Of a stretch of DNA of 64,000 bases, positions 55,956-63,830 are shown in pieces; the stretch's first letter is position 1; every line of letters starts with the position of its first letter. The notes below the pieces were generated by a model that saw only the letters and a program-made list of their open reading frames with translations, had not been told where the DNA came from and did not search any database. The stretch lies in NCBI GenBank assembly GCA_904374805.1, contig CAJFEW010000001.1, forward strand, positions 1-64,000. The letters are read 5' to 3'. The position numbers were made by a program, and so were the translations under genes. This DNA comes from an uncultured Neglectibacter sp. GTDB lineage: Bacteria; Bacillota; Clostridia; Oscillospirales; Acutalibacteraceae.

Positions 55956-56726
55956 CTAAATCTTGGAAAAGTCGCCTGCGGAAAAATCCTGGTCCACCAG
56001 GACCGAACGGGTTCCCTCCGGCGCAGCCCGAAACACCGAGGGAATATCCGTAACACCCGTCCCCAGCACAGCAAACCGGTCGTTTCCAGAAAGGTTGGCA
56101 AACCCGGGGGCCATGTCCTTAAAATGGAGGGACCGCACTCGGTCGCCTAGCCGTTTTACAAACGCTGCGGGATCGATCCCCCCAAACAGCACCCAGCCCG
56201 TGTCCACCTGGGCGCCCAACGTTTCCCCGGCCTCTTCTAAGATGGCCTCCAGCACAGTGATTTCCCGGCCGCTGCGCACCATCCGGGCAGCGATTTCCGG
56301 CCCCCCGTTGTGCACCCACAAGGCAAATCCCTGGGCCTGCAGCGCCTCGCCCAGCTTCCGGCAAAGGGCGGCAAACGTCCCATACGCTTCCCCCACTGCG
56401 TCCTGGGGCACGTTGACCACAAAGGTGTCCAGGGAGGTGGCCGCGCCCAGGGCCAGCATGTCCTTTTCCGCAGACGCCAGGTCCCGGGCGAACACATGGC
56501 AGGAGGAAAGGGTCAGGCCCCGCTCTTCCATCTTCTTTTGAAAGAGGGGCACCTCTTCCGGCTTCCAAAGCCGTTCCCACAGGGCAGGGGGATAGTCCGC
56601 AGCCTCTCCAAACACCACACAGGGTTCCACCTGCCCATAGCCCATGGCGGCAAGCCGGTCAAAAAAAGCGTCCGGATCCTGCCGGAATTCCCCCAGGCAG
56701 CCAAAAATCTGTACGCCATAGCGCAT
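55956..56726 (-). CDS. Sugar phosphate isomerase/epimerase family (TIM barrel)
   Basis: A 256-residue xylose-isomerase-like TIM barrel. It has VEPCVVFG, SSCHVFAR, WVHNGGPE, AQVDTGWVLFGGID and RSLHFKDM, the metal-ligand pattern of this superfamily. It resembles the gene at 26438 in fold but not closely in sequence. The ATG at 56726 is preceded by AGGAAGAGGAGTGAG. It is the first of a probable five-gene run on the minus strand. Confidence 0.78.
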   Translation of the reverse strand: MRYGVQIFGCLGEFRQDPDAFFDRLAAMGYGQVEPCVVFGEAADYPPALWERLWKPEEVPLFQKKMEERGLTLSSCHVFARDLASAEKDMLALGAATSLDTFVVNVPQDAVGEAYGTFAALCRKLGEALQAQGFALWVHNGGPEIAARMVRSGREITVLEAILEEAGETLGAQVDTGWVLFGGIDPAAFVKRLGDRVRSLHFKDMAPGFANLSGNDRFAVLGTGVTDIPSVFRAAPEGTRSVLVDQDFSAGDFSKI

Positions 56727-56830
56727 GCAACTCACTCCTCTTCCTCTGAAACTGTTCAAGGCGTCTTTCCCTTGGAAACAGGATTTGTACCAGTATAGCA
56801 CACCTCCCCTGCCCGTGCAAGAAAAGGCGA

Positions 56831-56869
56831 AAAAAAGCGCGCTGCAGAACCGCAGTCCTGCAGCGCGCT
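56831..56869 (-). terminator. Terminator of the small lipoprotein gene
   Basis: A perfect 12-bp stem AGCGCGCTGCAG / CTGCAGCGCGCT, followed on the minus strand by a run of seven T. Confidence 0.92.
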
Positions 56870-56921
56870 CCCGGCTTTCGCCAGCGCGAACCTTTTCCTG
56901 CTTTGCAAGCGGCGCCCTGTC

Positions 56922-57167
56922 TCAGCGGGGCTGGGGCGTGGGAGAAGCAGAGGAGTCTTCGTCTCGAGAGTGGTCCGGATCCAGGGCGGATTCCACAGCG
57001 GAGCCCAGCCGGCTGCCTGCGTCTTCCACACGGGAGGCCGCGTCCTTGGCTTCGCTTTCCACCCGGGAAACCGCGTTGGACACGTCATCGGCCGCTCTCT
57101 CCATACAGCCCGTCAACAGCAGGGCCAAACAAAGGGTCATCATACAAGCTGCAAGCTTCATGCGCAT
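56922..57167 (-). CDS. Small lipoprotein
   Basis: An 81-residue protein with a lipoprotein signal (MRMKLAACMMTLCLALLLTGC, lipobox LLTGC) so the mature form is only about 61 residues. It is mostly helical and charged (VSRVESEAKDAASRVEDAGS), suggesting a short coiled coil, and ends in a Pro/Ser tail. It has its own terminator. I do not recognise a family; similar small entericidin-like or coiled-coil lipoproteins are common in Firmicutes. Confidence 0.7.
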   Translation of the reverse strand: MRMKLAACMMTLCLALLLTGCMERAADDVSNAVSRVESEAKDAASRVEDAGSRLGSAVESALDPDHSRDEDSSASPTPQPR

Positions 57168-57243
57168 AGTAAACGATTCCTTTCCTGTTTTTTCTTCCTG
57201 TAGTCTGCTGCAATCCTCTCCCCTTTATACATTCCGGGCTGGA

Positions 57244-57272
57244 TTGCAAAAAATTTTCCAAAATGATAGAAT
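57244..57272 (+). promoter_or_regulatory. Promoter of the PfkB kinase gene
   Basis: TTGCAA, a 17-bp spacer and TAGAAT, 33 bp before the start. Confidence 0.65.
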
Positions 57273-57305
57273 ACCTTAAGAATCTTGTAAGGACGTGACT
57301 TTACT

Positions 57306-58232
57306 ATGATAGTGACCGTTACGCTGAACCCTGCCTTAGACTACCTGATTCCTTTGGACCAGGTGCACCCGGGTACCATCCACCGGTTCTCTAGAGGGAC
57401 GTTCGCTCCGGGAGGCAAGGGGGTAAACGTTTCTCTGCTGCTCACCTCGCTGGGGGTGGAAAACCGGGCTCTGGGCCTTGCCGCCGGTTTCTCCGGAAAG
57501 GAGATCTGCCGCCTGCTGGAGGAGCAGGGCTGTACCGCGGACTTTGTGCACATGGAGACGGGATATTCCCGCATCAACGTGAAACTGCGCTGTCCCACCG
57601 GCCAGGAGACAGATTTCAACGGGGAGGGGCCGGAAATTCCCGGCCCTGCTGTGGACGCTTTAGTGGAAAAACTGCAGGCTTTGCAGCCGGAAGATTTTCT
57701 GGTGCTGGCAGGCAGCCTTCCCCAAGGATTGCCGGAAACCGCTTGGCCGCGCCTGTTGGAAACCTGTCGCCGCCGGGGAGCCCGCCTGGTGGTGGACACC
57801 ACGGGAAACGCCCTGCTGGCGGCCCTTCCCTACGGCCCCTTTTTGGTGAAGCCCAATCAAGAGGAACTGGGCGCCCTGTTCGGGGTGGAAATCACCAGCC
57901 CTCTCCAAGCCAAAGAGTACGGCCAGCAGCTCCAGCGCATGGGCGCCCGGAACGTGGTGGTCTCTCTGGGGGAAAAAGGCGCCCTGTTGCTGGAAGAGGG
58001 CGGGCGGGCCCTTTTCTGCCACGGGGTAAAAGGAGACACGGTCTCCACCGTGGGCGCGGGAGACTCCTTGGTGGCTGGCTTTTTGTACGGCTACCGCCTT
58101 CACGGGACCTTGGAGGGGGGCTTGCGCTGGGGTGTGGCGGCAGGAACCGCCACGGCTTTTCAGGAGGGCATTGCCACCGGGGACCAGGTGAAACGCCAGT
58201 TTCCCGCCGTGGAAAATCCCCATCTTCTATAA
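57306..58232 (+). CDS. fruK: 1-phosphofructokinase-type PfkB kinase
   Basis: A 308-residue PfkB kinase of the FruK/LacC group. The start MIVTVTLNPALDYLIPLD, the GGKGVNVSLLLTSLG motif and the catalytic-base motif STVGAGDSLVAGFLYG are typical. It phosphorylates a sugar phosphate: fructose-1-phosphate, tagatose-6-phosphate or similar; the adjoining genes do not decide between them. No fructose PTS or fruR gene is adjacent, so the symbol is tentative. The ATG at 57306 follows TAAGGACG. Confidence 0.82.
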   Translation: MIVTVTLNPALDYLIPLDQVHPGTIHRFSRGTFAPGGKGVNVSLLLTSLGVENRALGLAAGFSGKEICRLLEEQGCTADFVHMETGYSRINVKLRCPTGQETDFNGEGPEIPGPAVDALVEKLQALQPEDFLVLAGSLPQGLPETAWPRLLETCRRRGARLVVDTTGNALLAALPYGPFLVKPNQEELGALFGVEITSPLQAKEYGQQLQRMGARNVVVSLGEKGALLLEEGGRALFCHGVKGDTVSTVGAGDSLVAGFLYGYRLHGTLEGGLRWGVAAGTATAFQEGIATGDQVKRQFPAVENPHLL

Positions 58233-58300
58233 AGGCGCCCTTTTTATGGCAAGTTGGATGGAAAAACCCGGAAAAGCGCCGGGGAAGCCTCAGAATGCGG

Positions 58301-58330
58301 TTGACACAGGACAGCGTTCCAAAGTACAAT
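58301..58330 (+). promoter_or_regulatory. Promoter of the XpaC-TelA-LemA-TPM cluster
   Basis: A perfect TTGACA, an 18-bp spacer and TACAAT, 136 bp before the XpaC-like start. Confidence 0.7.
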
Positions 58331-58465
58331 AAGACTACCCTTTGAAACGGGAAAGGCGGCAGGGTGCGTGCCCCCTTCCGACGGCCCGCCCGGCTGCCTC
58401 GCCTGCCGTTTTCCAAGGGCATCTGGTTTCCGGAACCGAGCGTTTCGGGAAATGGAGGAGAATCC

Positions 58466-59737
58466 ATGAAAAAACAAGGAAACGATCCCCTGCAGGAGGA
58501 GCTGCGCTCCTCCCAGATCTATAAAACCTTAACCGGGTCCGGCATTCCCATGGCGGGAAAAATCGCCCAGGGTTTGGGCAAGGCTGCCCAAGGGCTGGAT
58601 CAGGCTCTAAACCTGGGCCGAAACGCCGGGCACAACGCTGGAAACGGGCACCCCTATCAGGCGCCTCCCGCCAGCGGAACCTACCGTCCTCCCACCCAGG
58701 GGACCTATCCGGGCCCTCAGCAGACAGCCCCGCCCCAACAGGGGCAAAGCGGTCCCCAGGGCGGCGCGACGCCTCCCGCCTCGGGAAAGAATCCCGGCTC
58801 TTCCGGGCAAACGGTGAACGGCTACTATCACTACGCCGCCCAACGAGGCCCCTCCACCCGACAGACCCAGCAGCCCCGCCCCGCCCAGGGAACCTACGTC
58901 CCTCCCAACAAGGCCCAGCGGGAAGCGGCGGCCCACCGAGCTGCGGCTGCTCGCCACGCCGCGCAGCAACAGGCTGCGGCAGCCCGACAGGCGGCGAAGA
59001 CAGCCGGGGGCCAGCCGGACCCCAACCAGCCCCCCATGAAGCTGGTGCGCACAGGCAGCCCTGCCAAATTTTATATTACAGCGGCTGTGGCGCTGGTGTA
59101 TGCCCTGTCCTTTCCCCTGTATGAAGTGCATCACTTTGTGATTTTTGCAGCTGTCTTGGTGCTGGTATTTTTCCTGTCCGGGGCACTGTTCCGGGGGAAA
59201 AAGGTCTTTGTCCCTGTAGAAGCGGAAAAGCCGCGGGAAGAACCCAAACCCAAGCCCGCGCCGGAAAAAGTGGAGAAGTCCCAGACAGGCAACCCGGAGG
59301 TGGACAAGATCATCGACGAGGGCCGGGAGTATTTAAAAAAGCTCCGGGCGGCAGACGACGCCATCCCCGACGAAACCCTCTCGGAGGACATCACCCGCAT
59401 GGAGCGGGCCAGCGCGGACATTTTCCGGTACATTGCCGACCATCCGGAAAAAGCCCCCCAGATTCGCAAATTCATGAACTACTACCTGCCCACCACATTG
59501 AAGCTGCTGGGCAGCTATCAGCGGCTTTCCGCCCAAAACGTGAAGGGGGAAAATATCACCTCCACGCTTTTTAACATCGCCGGCATGATGCACACGGTGG
59601 CGGACGCCTTTGAAAAGCAGCTGGACGCCCTCTACGCAGAAGAGGCTATGGACATCTCTGCGGACATCACCGTGTTTGAAACCCTGTTAAAACAAGAGGG
59701 CTTTGTGGACGAAGAAAAACAGGAAGAAACGAAATAA
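58466..59737 (+). CDS. XpaC-like protein
   Basis: A 423-residue protein. The N-terminal half (about 50-195) is low-complexity, rich in Pro, Gln, Gly and Ala (QGTYPGPQQTAPPQQG, AAAHRAAAARHAAQQQAAAA). Two membrane spans follow (about 205-235). The C-terminal part (about 275-423) is the XpaC/5-bromo-4-chloroindolyl phosphate hydrolysis domain (NPEVDKIIDEGREYLKKLRA, FMNYYLPTTLKLLGSYQRL). In other Firmicutes XpaC is coupled to TelA, as here. The start ATG at 58466 follows ATGGAGGAGAATCC. Confidence 0.82.
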   Translation: MKKQGNDPLQEELRSSQIYKTLTGSGIPMAGKIAQGLGKAAQGLDQALNLGRNAGHNAGNGHPYQAPPASGTYRPPTQGTYPGPQQTAPPQQGQSGPQGGATPPASGKNPGSSGQTVNGYYHYAAQRGPSTRQTQQPRPAQGTYVPPNKAQREAAAHRAAAARHAAQQQAAAARQAAKTAGGQPDPNQPPMKLVRTGSPAKFYITAAVALVYALSFPLYEVHHFVIFAAVLVLVFFLSGALFRGKKVFVPVEAEKPREEPKPKPAPEKVEKSQTGNPEVDKIIDEGREYLKKLRAADDAIPDETLSEDITRMERASADIFRYIADHPEKAPQIRKFMNYYLPTTLKLLGSYQRLSAQNVKGENITSTLFNIAGMMHTVADAFEKQLDALYAEEAMDISADITVFETLLKQEGFVDEEKQEETK

Positions 59738-59974
59738 AAAAAGTAAAGCGGCGTAAAGTTTTCGGATGCTGGCGCCCGGCGGGCGCCAACGCCGACCCAG
59801 GCGGCAGGCGAGAAAGGGCAGCGTCCTACGGCCGGAAAGCAGCGCAAAGCGGTGGCTGCCCGCACCGGGCAAGCCGGCTTTCCGCGTTGTGCAGAGCCGG
59901 AAAGAGTATGGCTAACCCTGCGGCGCCGCCCGCCCCATCCCCTATAGCAAGAAATTCCCAAGGAGGTTAGAAGC

Positions 59975-61159
59975 ATGCCCGATGAAAGCAAATTGACCAT
60001 GGACGCCCCTGTGCCCCAAATGCCCTCCCTCACGCTGGAGGGTGTGGAGACCCCGTCCCTCACCTTGACCCCCGAAGAGGCCGCCCCGGCCCCCAAGCAG
60101 GTGCAGGAGGATGAGATCTCCACCTTGGACGAAAGCGTCCTCTCCCCGGAGGAGCGGAAGGTGGTGGACGATTTTGCAGAAAAAATTGACCTGACCAACA
60201 GCACCCTCGTGCTGCAGTACGGGTCTGCCGCCCAGAAGAAAATCGCCTCCTTTTCCGACAACACCTTAAACAACGTGCGCACCAAAGACTTGGGAGAGGT
60301 GGGCAATCAGATCTCCCAACTGGTGGTGGAGCTCAAGGGCTTTGACGTAGAAGAAGAGGAAAAGAAAGGCTTTTTCGGCTTTTTCAAAAACACCGGCAAT
60401 AAGATCACCGCTATGAAGGCCAAGTACGACACCGCCGAGCAAAACGTGAACAAAATCGCCGGTGCGCTGGAAAGCCACCAGGTGCAGCTGCTCAAGGACA
60501 TTGTCATGCTGGACAAGCTCTACGAGATGAACCTCTCCTACCACAAGGAGCTTTCCATGTATATCATCGCCGGCAAGAAAAAGCTGAAAAAAGAGCGGGA
60601 GACCACCTTGGTGCAGCTGGAAAACAAGGCGAAGCTCTCCGGCTTGGCAGAGGACGCCCAGGCCGCCAACGACTACGCCCAGATGTGCGACAACTTTGAG
60701 AAGAAGCTCCACGACCTGGAGCTGACCCGCATGGTCAGCGTGCAGATGAGCCCCCAGATCCGCCTGGTGCAAAACAACGACAAGCTCATGGCGGACAAGA
60801 TCCAGTCCACCTTGGTGAACACCATTCCCCTGTGGAAGAGCCAGATGGTGCTGGCCCTGGGCCTGGCCCACTCCGAGCAGGCAGTGAAGGCCCAGCGGGA
60901 AGTTTCCAACATGACCAACGAGCTGCTGCGGAAAAACGCAGAGCGCTTGAAGATGAGCACCATTGAGACCGCCCGGGAGTCTGAGCGGGGCGTGGTGGAT
61001 ATGGAGACCCTGCGCCAGACCAACCAGTCCTTGATTCAGACCTTGGACGAGGTGGTAAAAATCCAGGACGAGGGCCGCCAGAAACGCCGGGAGGCCGAGG
61101 CGGAAATCGGCCGTTTGGAGGGCGAGCTGAAGCAGAAACTGCTGGACATCCACACCTGA
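59975..61159 (+). CDS. TelA-like toxic anion resistance protein
   Basis: A 394-residue cytosolic, mostly alpha-helical protein of the TelA (toxic anion resistance) family. A long helical core (about 70-390) with KKGFFGFFKNTGNKITAMKAKYD, ELTRMVSVQMSPQIRLVQNND and the closing RREAEAEIGRLEGELK region matches the family. Named for tellurite tolerance, its real role is probably in envelope stress. The ATG at 59975 follows AAGGAGGTTAG. It comes 237 bp after the XpaC-like gene and 42 bp before the LemA-like gene. Confidence 0.85.
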   Translation: MPDESKLTMDAPVPQMPSLTLEGVETPSLTLTPEEAAPAPKQVQEDEISTLDESVLSPEERKVVDDFAEKIDLTNSTLVLQYGSAAQKKIASFSDNTLNNVRTKDLGEVGNQISQLVVELKGFDVEEEEKKGFFGFFKNTGNKITAMKAKYDTAEQNVNKIAGALESHQVQLLKDIVMLDKLYEMNLSYHKELSMYIIAGKKKLKKERETTLVQLENKAKLSGLAEDAQAANDYAQMCDNFEKKLHDLELTRMVSVQMSPQIRLVQNNDKLMADKIQSTLVNTIPLWKSQMVLALGLAHSEQAVKAQREVSNMTNELLRKNAERLKMSTIETARESERGVVDMETLRQTNQSLIQTLDEVVKIQDEGRQKRREAEAEIGRLEGELKQKLLDIHT

Positions 61160-61201
61160 AAAACCAGCATCCCAAAGCCCTAAAAAAGGAGGTTTTCAAA
61201 C

Positions 61202-61756
61202 GTGAAAAAAAGCAGTGTCATTGGCGCCTGCGTGCTGGCGGCGACTCTTGTGCTGGCTGTTCCGCTGGGAGTGCACACCTCCCTGACAGCGCTGCGGGAC
61301 GAGGCCAACTCCTCTTATTACTACGATCAAACCGGCTTTGCCATTTACGAAGGCATTGAGAATCGGGAGGCCGCTGCCAGCAACATGATCACTGTGGCGG
61401 AACGCTACACCGACGAAAACCCTGCCCTCACCAGCTTGATCGGGGATTTGGACTACGCGGTGGACTATTCCCAAAACTGCTGGGACGGCGACTCGGGCTT
61501 GGCGGAGGCCAACCAGCTGATGGGCCAGGCGGCGCAGGCCCTCTACGAGGAGCTGAAAAACACCCAGCTCTCCGAAACAGACGAAAAATACCCGGACCAG
61601 CTCCTCGCCCAGATGGAGTCGGAGCAGGATAAAATCAACCGCTCCAGCTACAACGAGGACGCCCGGGAGTTCAACGCCCGGCTGGAGAAATTCCCGGTGA
61701 ACCTGCTCCGGGGCGTGGCGGGGGTAGAGCCCCTGGCCACCTTTGACTACGAATGA
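61202..61756 (+). CDS. LemA-like membrane-anchored protein
   Basis: A 184-residue protein with an N-terminal hydrophobic segment (about residues 5-24) acting as anchor or signal, then a helical domain of LemA type. Family cues are the early long helix, EGIENREAAASNMITVAERY and DQLLAQMESEQDKINRSSYNEDAREFNARLEKFP, where the N-E-x-x-R-E-F-N pattern is the LemA end. The start is GTG 61202 behind AAAGGAGGTTT. Its stop overlaps an ATG of the next gene. Confidence 0.72.
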   Translation: MKKSSVIGACVLAATLVLAVPLGVHTSLTALRDEANSSYYYDQTGFAIYEGIENREAAASNMITVAERYTDENPALTSLIGDLDYAVDYSQNCWDGDSGLAEANQLMGQAAQALYEELKNTQLSETDEKYPDQLLAQMESEQDKINRSSYNEDAREFNARLEKFPVNLLRGVAGVEPLATFDYE

Positions 61757-61770
61757 AAGGGGGCGCCCCC

Positions 61771-62757
61771 ATGAAGGGAGCCACGCACACACGTCTTCCT
61801 AAAAAAGCCCTGAGCCTGCTGCTTTCCTTGGCGCTGGCTTTCTGCCTGGCGGTTCCGGCGCTGGCGGCCTATCCGGACCGGCCGGAGAACCAGTACGTGC
61901 TGGACGAGGCCGACGTTCTCTCGGAGGAGACGGAGCAGGAGATCATTGCGGAGAACCAGGACTTGTTCCAGGAAACCGGCGCCCAGATTGTAGTGGTGGC
62001 GGTGGACTTCCTGGACGGGGAAGAGATCGACGACTACGCCTACTCCCTGTTCAACATCTGGGGCATCGGTTCCCAGGAGCGCAACAACGGCCTGCTGCTG
62101 CTTTTGGCCATTGGGGAGGACAATTACTACGCCCAGGCGGGCACCGGCATTGAGGACTACTTTGACGGGGCCAAACTTCAGGACATGCTGGATGAGTACT
62201 TGGAGCCGGATTTCGCCACCCGGGAATACGACGCCGGGGTGGAGAAGTTCTTCCAGGCAGCTCTGTCCGACATGGAGAGCTACTACGCCAACTACACCGA
62301 CGAGTACACAGACTCCCAAGAGGACCCCACCTATGAGGAGGACTACGACACCTCCTACGAGCCCAGTTTTGGCGAACGGATGGGCTACTTCTTCAGCAAC
62401 CTCTTTGACAGGATCGCAGGGATCCTGGTGGTTGTGGTGGTGGTTTTCCTGATTATGGCAGTCCTGCGGGGCATGCGGGGCGGGGGCGGTCCCCGTTCCG
62501 GGGGCGGCGGAGGCGGCGGCTTCTGGTCCGGACTGTTCCTGGGCAACATGCTGGGACGTTCCCGCCGGAGGTACGGCTGGCGGCCTCCCCCGCCTCCTCC
62601 TGGTGGCTTTGGGCCCCGTCCTCCTCGGGGAGGCGGCGGCTTTGGGGGCTTCCGCGGGGGCGGCTCCGGCGGTTTCGGCGGCGGCGCGGGCCGCGGTGGT
62701 GGCGGAGGCTTCCACGGCGGTGGCGGCAGCCGCGGGGGCGGCGCCGGCAGGCGATAA
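61771..62757 (+). CDS. TPM domain protein with Gly-rich tail
   Basis: A 328-residue secreted, membrane-anchored protein. A signal peptide (residues about 8-27, ending VPALAAYP) is followed by a TPM domain (about 30-170, YVLDEADVLSEETEQEI, RNNGLLLLLAIGEDNYYAQ). An acidic stretch and one membrane span (about 205-228) follow, then a long Gly/Arg/Pro-rich tail in which runs of GGGG are frequent. TPM proteins are often found beside LemA genes. The frame begins at 61753, overlapping the LemA stop, but 61771 has AAAGGGGG at better spacing. Function in the envelope is inferred. Confidence 0.8.
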   Translation: MKGATHTRLPKKALSLLLSLALAFCLAVPALAAYPDRPENQYVLDEADVLSEETEQEIIAENQDLFQETGAQIVVVAVDFLDGEEIDDYAYSLFNIWGIGSQERNNGLLLLLAIGEDNYYAQAGTGIEDYFDGAKLQDMLDEYLEPDFATREYDAGVEKFFQAALSDMESYYANYTDEYTDSQEDPTYEEDYDTSYEPSFGERMGYFFSNLFDRIAGILVVVVVVFLIMAVLRGMRGGGGPRSGGGGGGGFWSGLFLGNMLGRSRRRYGWRPPPPPPGGFGPRPPRGGGGFGGFRGGGSGGFGGGAGRGGGGGFHGGGGSRGGGAGRR

Positions 62758-62769
62758 CAGATTTTTTGA

Positions 62770-62803
62770 AAAAGGACGTCCGCTTGTTTTGGGACGTCCT
62801 TTT
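62770..62803 (+). terminator. Terminator of the XpaC-TelA-LemA-TPM cluster
   Basis: A perfect 12-bp stem AAAAGGACGTCC / GGACGTCCTTTT with a 10-nt loop, ending in a T-run. Confidence 0.85.
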
Positions 62804-62826
62804 CCAAAACCAGCTTCGCTGGCTTT

Positions 62827-62926
62827 CCGTCCTTTCTTGAAAGAAAGGACCAAAGAACTTTTACGTCGCAGGGCGGAGCGCAAGCCGCTCCTTTGCCCGG
62901 GACAAACTGCAGGTTTTGTGTCCGCG
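62827..62926 (+). repeat. Dispersed palindromic element, copy 3
   Basis: The palindrome CTTTCTTGAAAGAAAG, then CAAAGAACTTTTACGTCGC, a GGGCGGAGCGC run, GCCGCTCCTTTGCCCGG and TTGTGTCCGCG. It is over about 100 bp closely repeated at 62975. Confidence 0.75.
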
Positions 62927-62974
62927 TTTTATGTCAGTGTCAGATAGGTCTAGTTCGAATCCCCTTTTGCTGGC

Positions 62975-63077
62975 TTCTGTTCTTTTTCAAAAAGAAGGGC
63001 TCAAAGAACTTTTACGTCGCGGGGTGGAGTGTAGGCCGCTCCTTTGCCCGGAGTACACTGTGGGTCTTGTGTCCGCG
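62975..63077 (+). repeat. Dispersed palindromic element, copy 4
   Basis: Here the palindrome is CTTTTTCAAAAAG. Then follow the same CAAAGAACTTTTACGTCGC, GCCGCTCCTTTGCCCGG and TTGTGTCCGCG blocks as in copy 3, in the same order and spacing. Confidence 0.75.
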
Positions 63078-63151
63078 AGTGTTTGCAGAGAAGGAAGGGC
63101 TGCTTTAGAGGGCCCCGTGTAGAAGGTAGTCGCTACCCAGAAAGGAGCGCC

Positions 63152-63817
63152 ATGAAACGATATTTTCTCTTCGATTTGGACGGCACCGTGGCAGACAACG
63201 GGGAGGGCATTCTCCAATCGGCCCAATACGCCCTGGACGCCTTCGGCATCCACAACGAGCCGGTGGAGCGGCTGCGCCGGTTTGTGGGGCCGCCCCTGCA
63301 CGAGTCCTTTATGGAGCTGTACGGCTTTTCCAAAGAGCAGGCCTTCGCCGCTGTGGAAAAGTACCGGGAGCGCTACCGGGTCAAGGGCGTGTACGAGAAC
63401 CAGCTCTACCCTGGCATGCAGGAGCTGCTGGCCCGGCTGTCCCAGCAGGCTGTGGTGTGTTTGGCCACCTCCAAGCCGGAGGTGTTCGCCAGGACCATCT
63501 TGGAGACACGGCAGGTGCTGCCCTGCTTCCAGGTGGTGGTGGGCGCCCAGCTGGACGGCTCCCGCACAGACAAGGCGGAAGTCATTGGAGAAGTGCTTCG
63601 CCAGCTGGACCATCCCCCCAAGGAGCAGGCGGTGATGATCGGCGACCGAAAGCACGACATCCTGGGGGCCCAGAAAGCGGGGCTGGATTCCATTGGTGTG
63701 GAGTACGGCTTTGCCCCGCCGGGAGAGCTGGCGGAGGCCGGGGCCCAGTGGATTGTCCCCACAGTGGCGGAACTGGAAAAGCTGTGCCTGTCCCTGTGTG
63801 GGGCGGGCCGAGCATAA
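63152..63817 (+). CDS. HAD family phosphatase (phosphoglycolate phosphatase-like)
   Basis: A 221-residue haloacid dehalogenase superfamily protein. Motif I FLFDLDGTVADNGEG, motif II VCLATSKPE, and motif IV MIGDRKHDILGAQKAG are intact, with a four-helix cap (about 17-80). The class resembles phosphoglycolate or nucleotide phosphatases; substrate not readable. The ATG at 63152 follows GAAAGGAGCGCC. The next gene starts 14 bp after its stop, so the two may form an operon. Confidence 0.85.
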   Translation: MKRYFLFDLDGTVADNGEGILQSAQYALDAFGIHNEPVERLRRFVGPPLHESFMELYGFSKEQAFAAVEKYRERYRVKGVYENQLYPGMQELLARLSQQAVVCLATSKPEVFARTILETRQVLPCFQVVVGAQLDGSRTDKAEVIGEVLRQLDHPPKEQAVMIGDRKHDILGAQKAGLDSIGVEYGFAPPGELAEAGAQWIVPTVAELEKLCLSLCGAGRA

Positions 63818-63830
63818 GGAGGAGCGTCCC

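Larger units (their letters stand above)
62758..63151. other. Intergenic region with terminator and two direct repeat copies
   Basis: About 394 bp without a gene. A strong terminator (62770-62803) is followed by two copies of the dispersed palindromic element (62827 and 62975). Nothing else is recognised. Confidence 0.65.

Noticed and set aside
62600..62757. Gly-rich 3' end of the TPM gene as a frame error or tandem repeat array
   Set aside because: Gly-rich tails are common in TPM proteins, the frame stays open to a clean stop, and the repeats are irregular.
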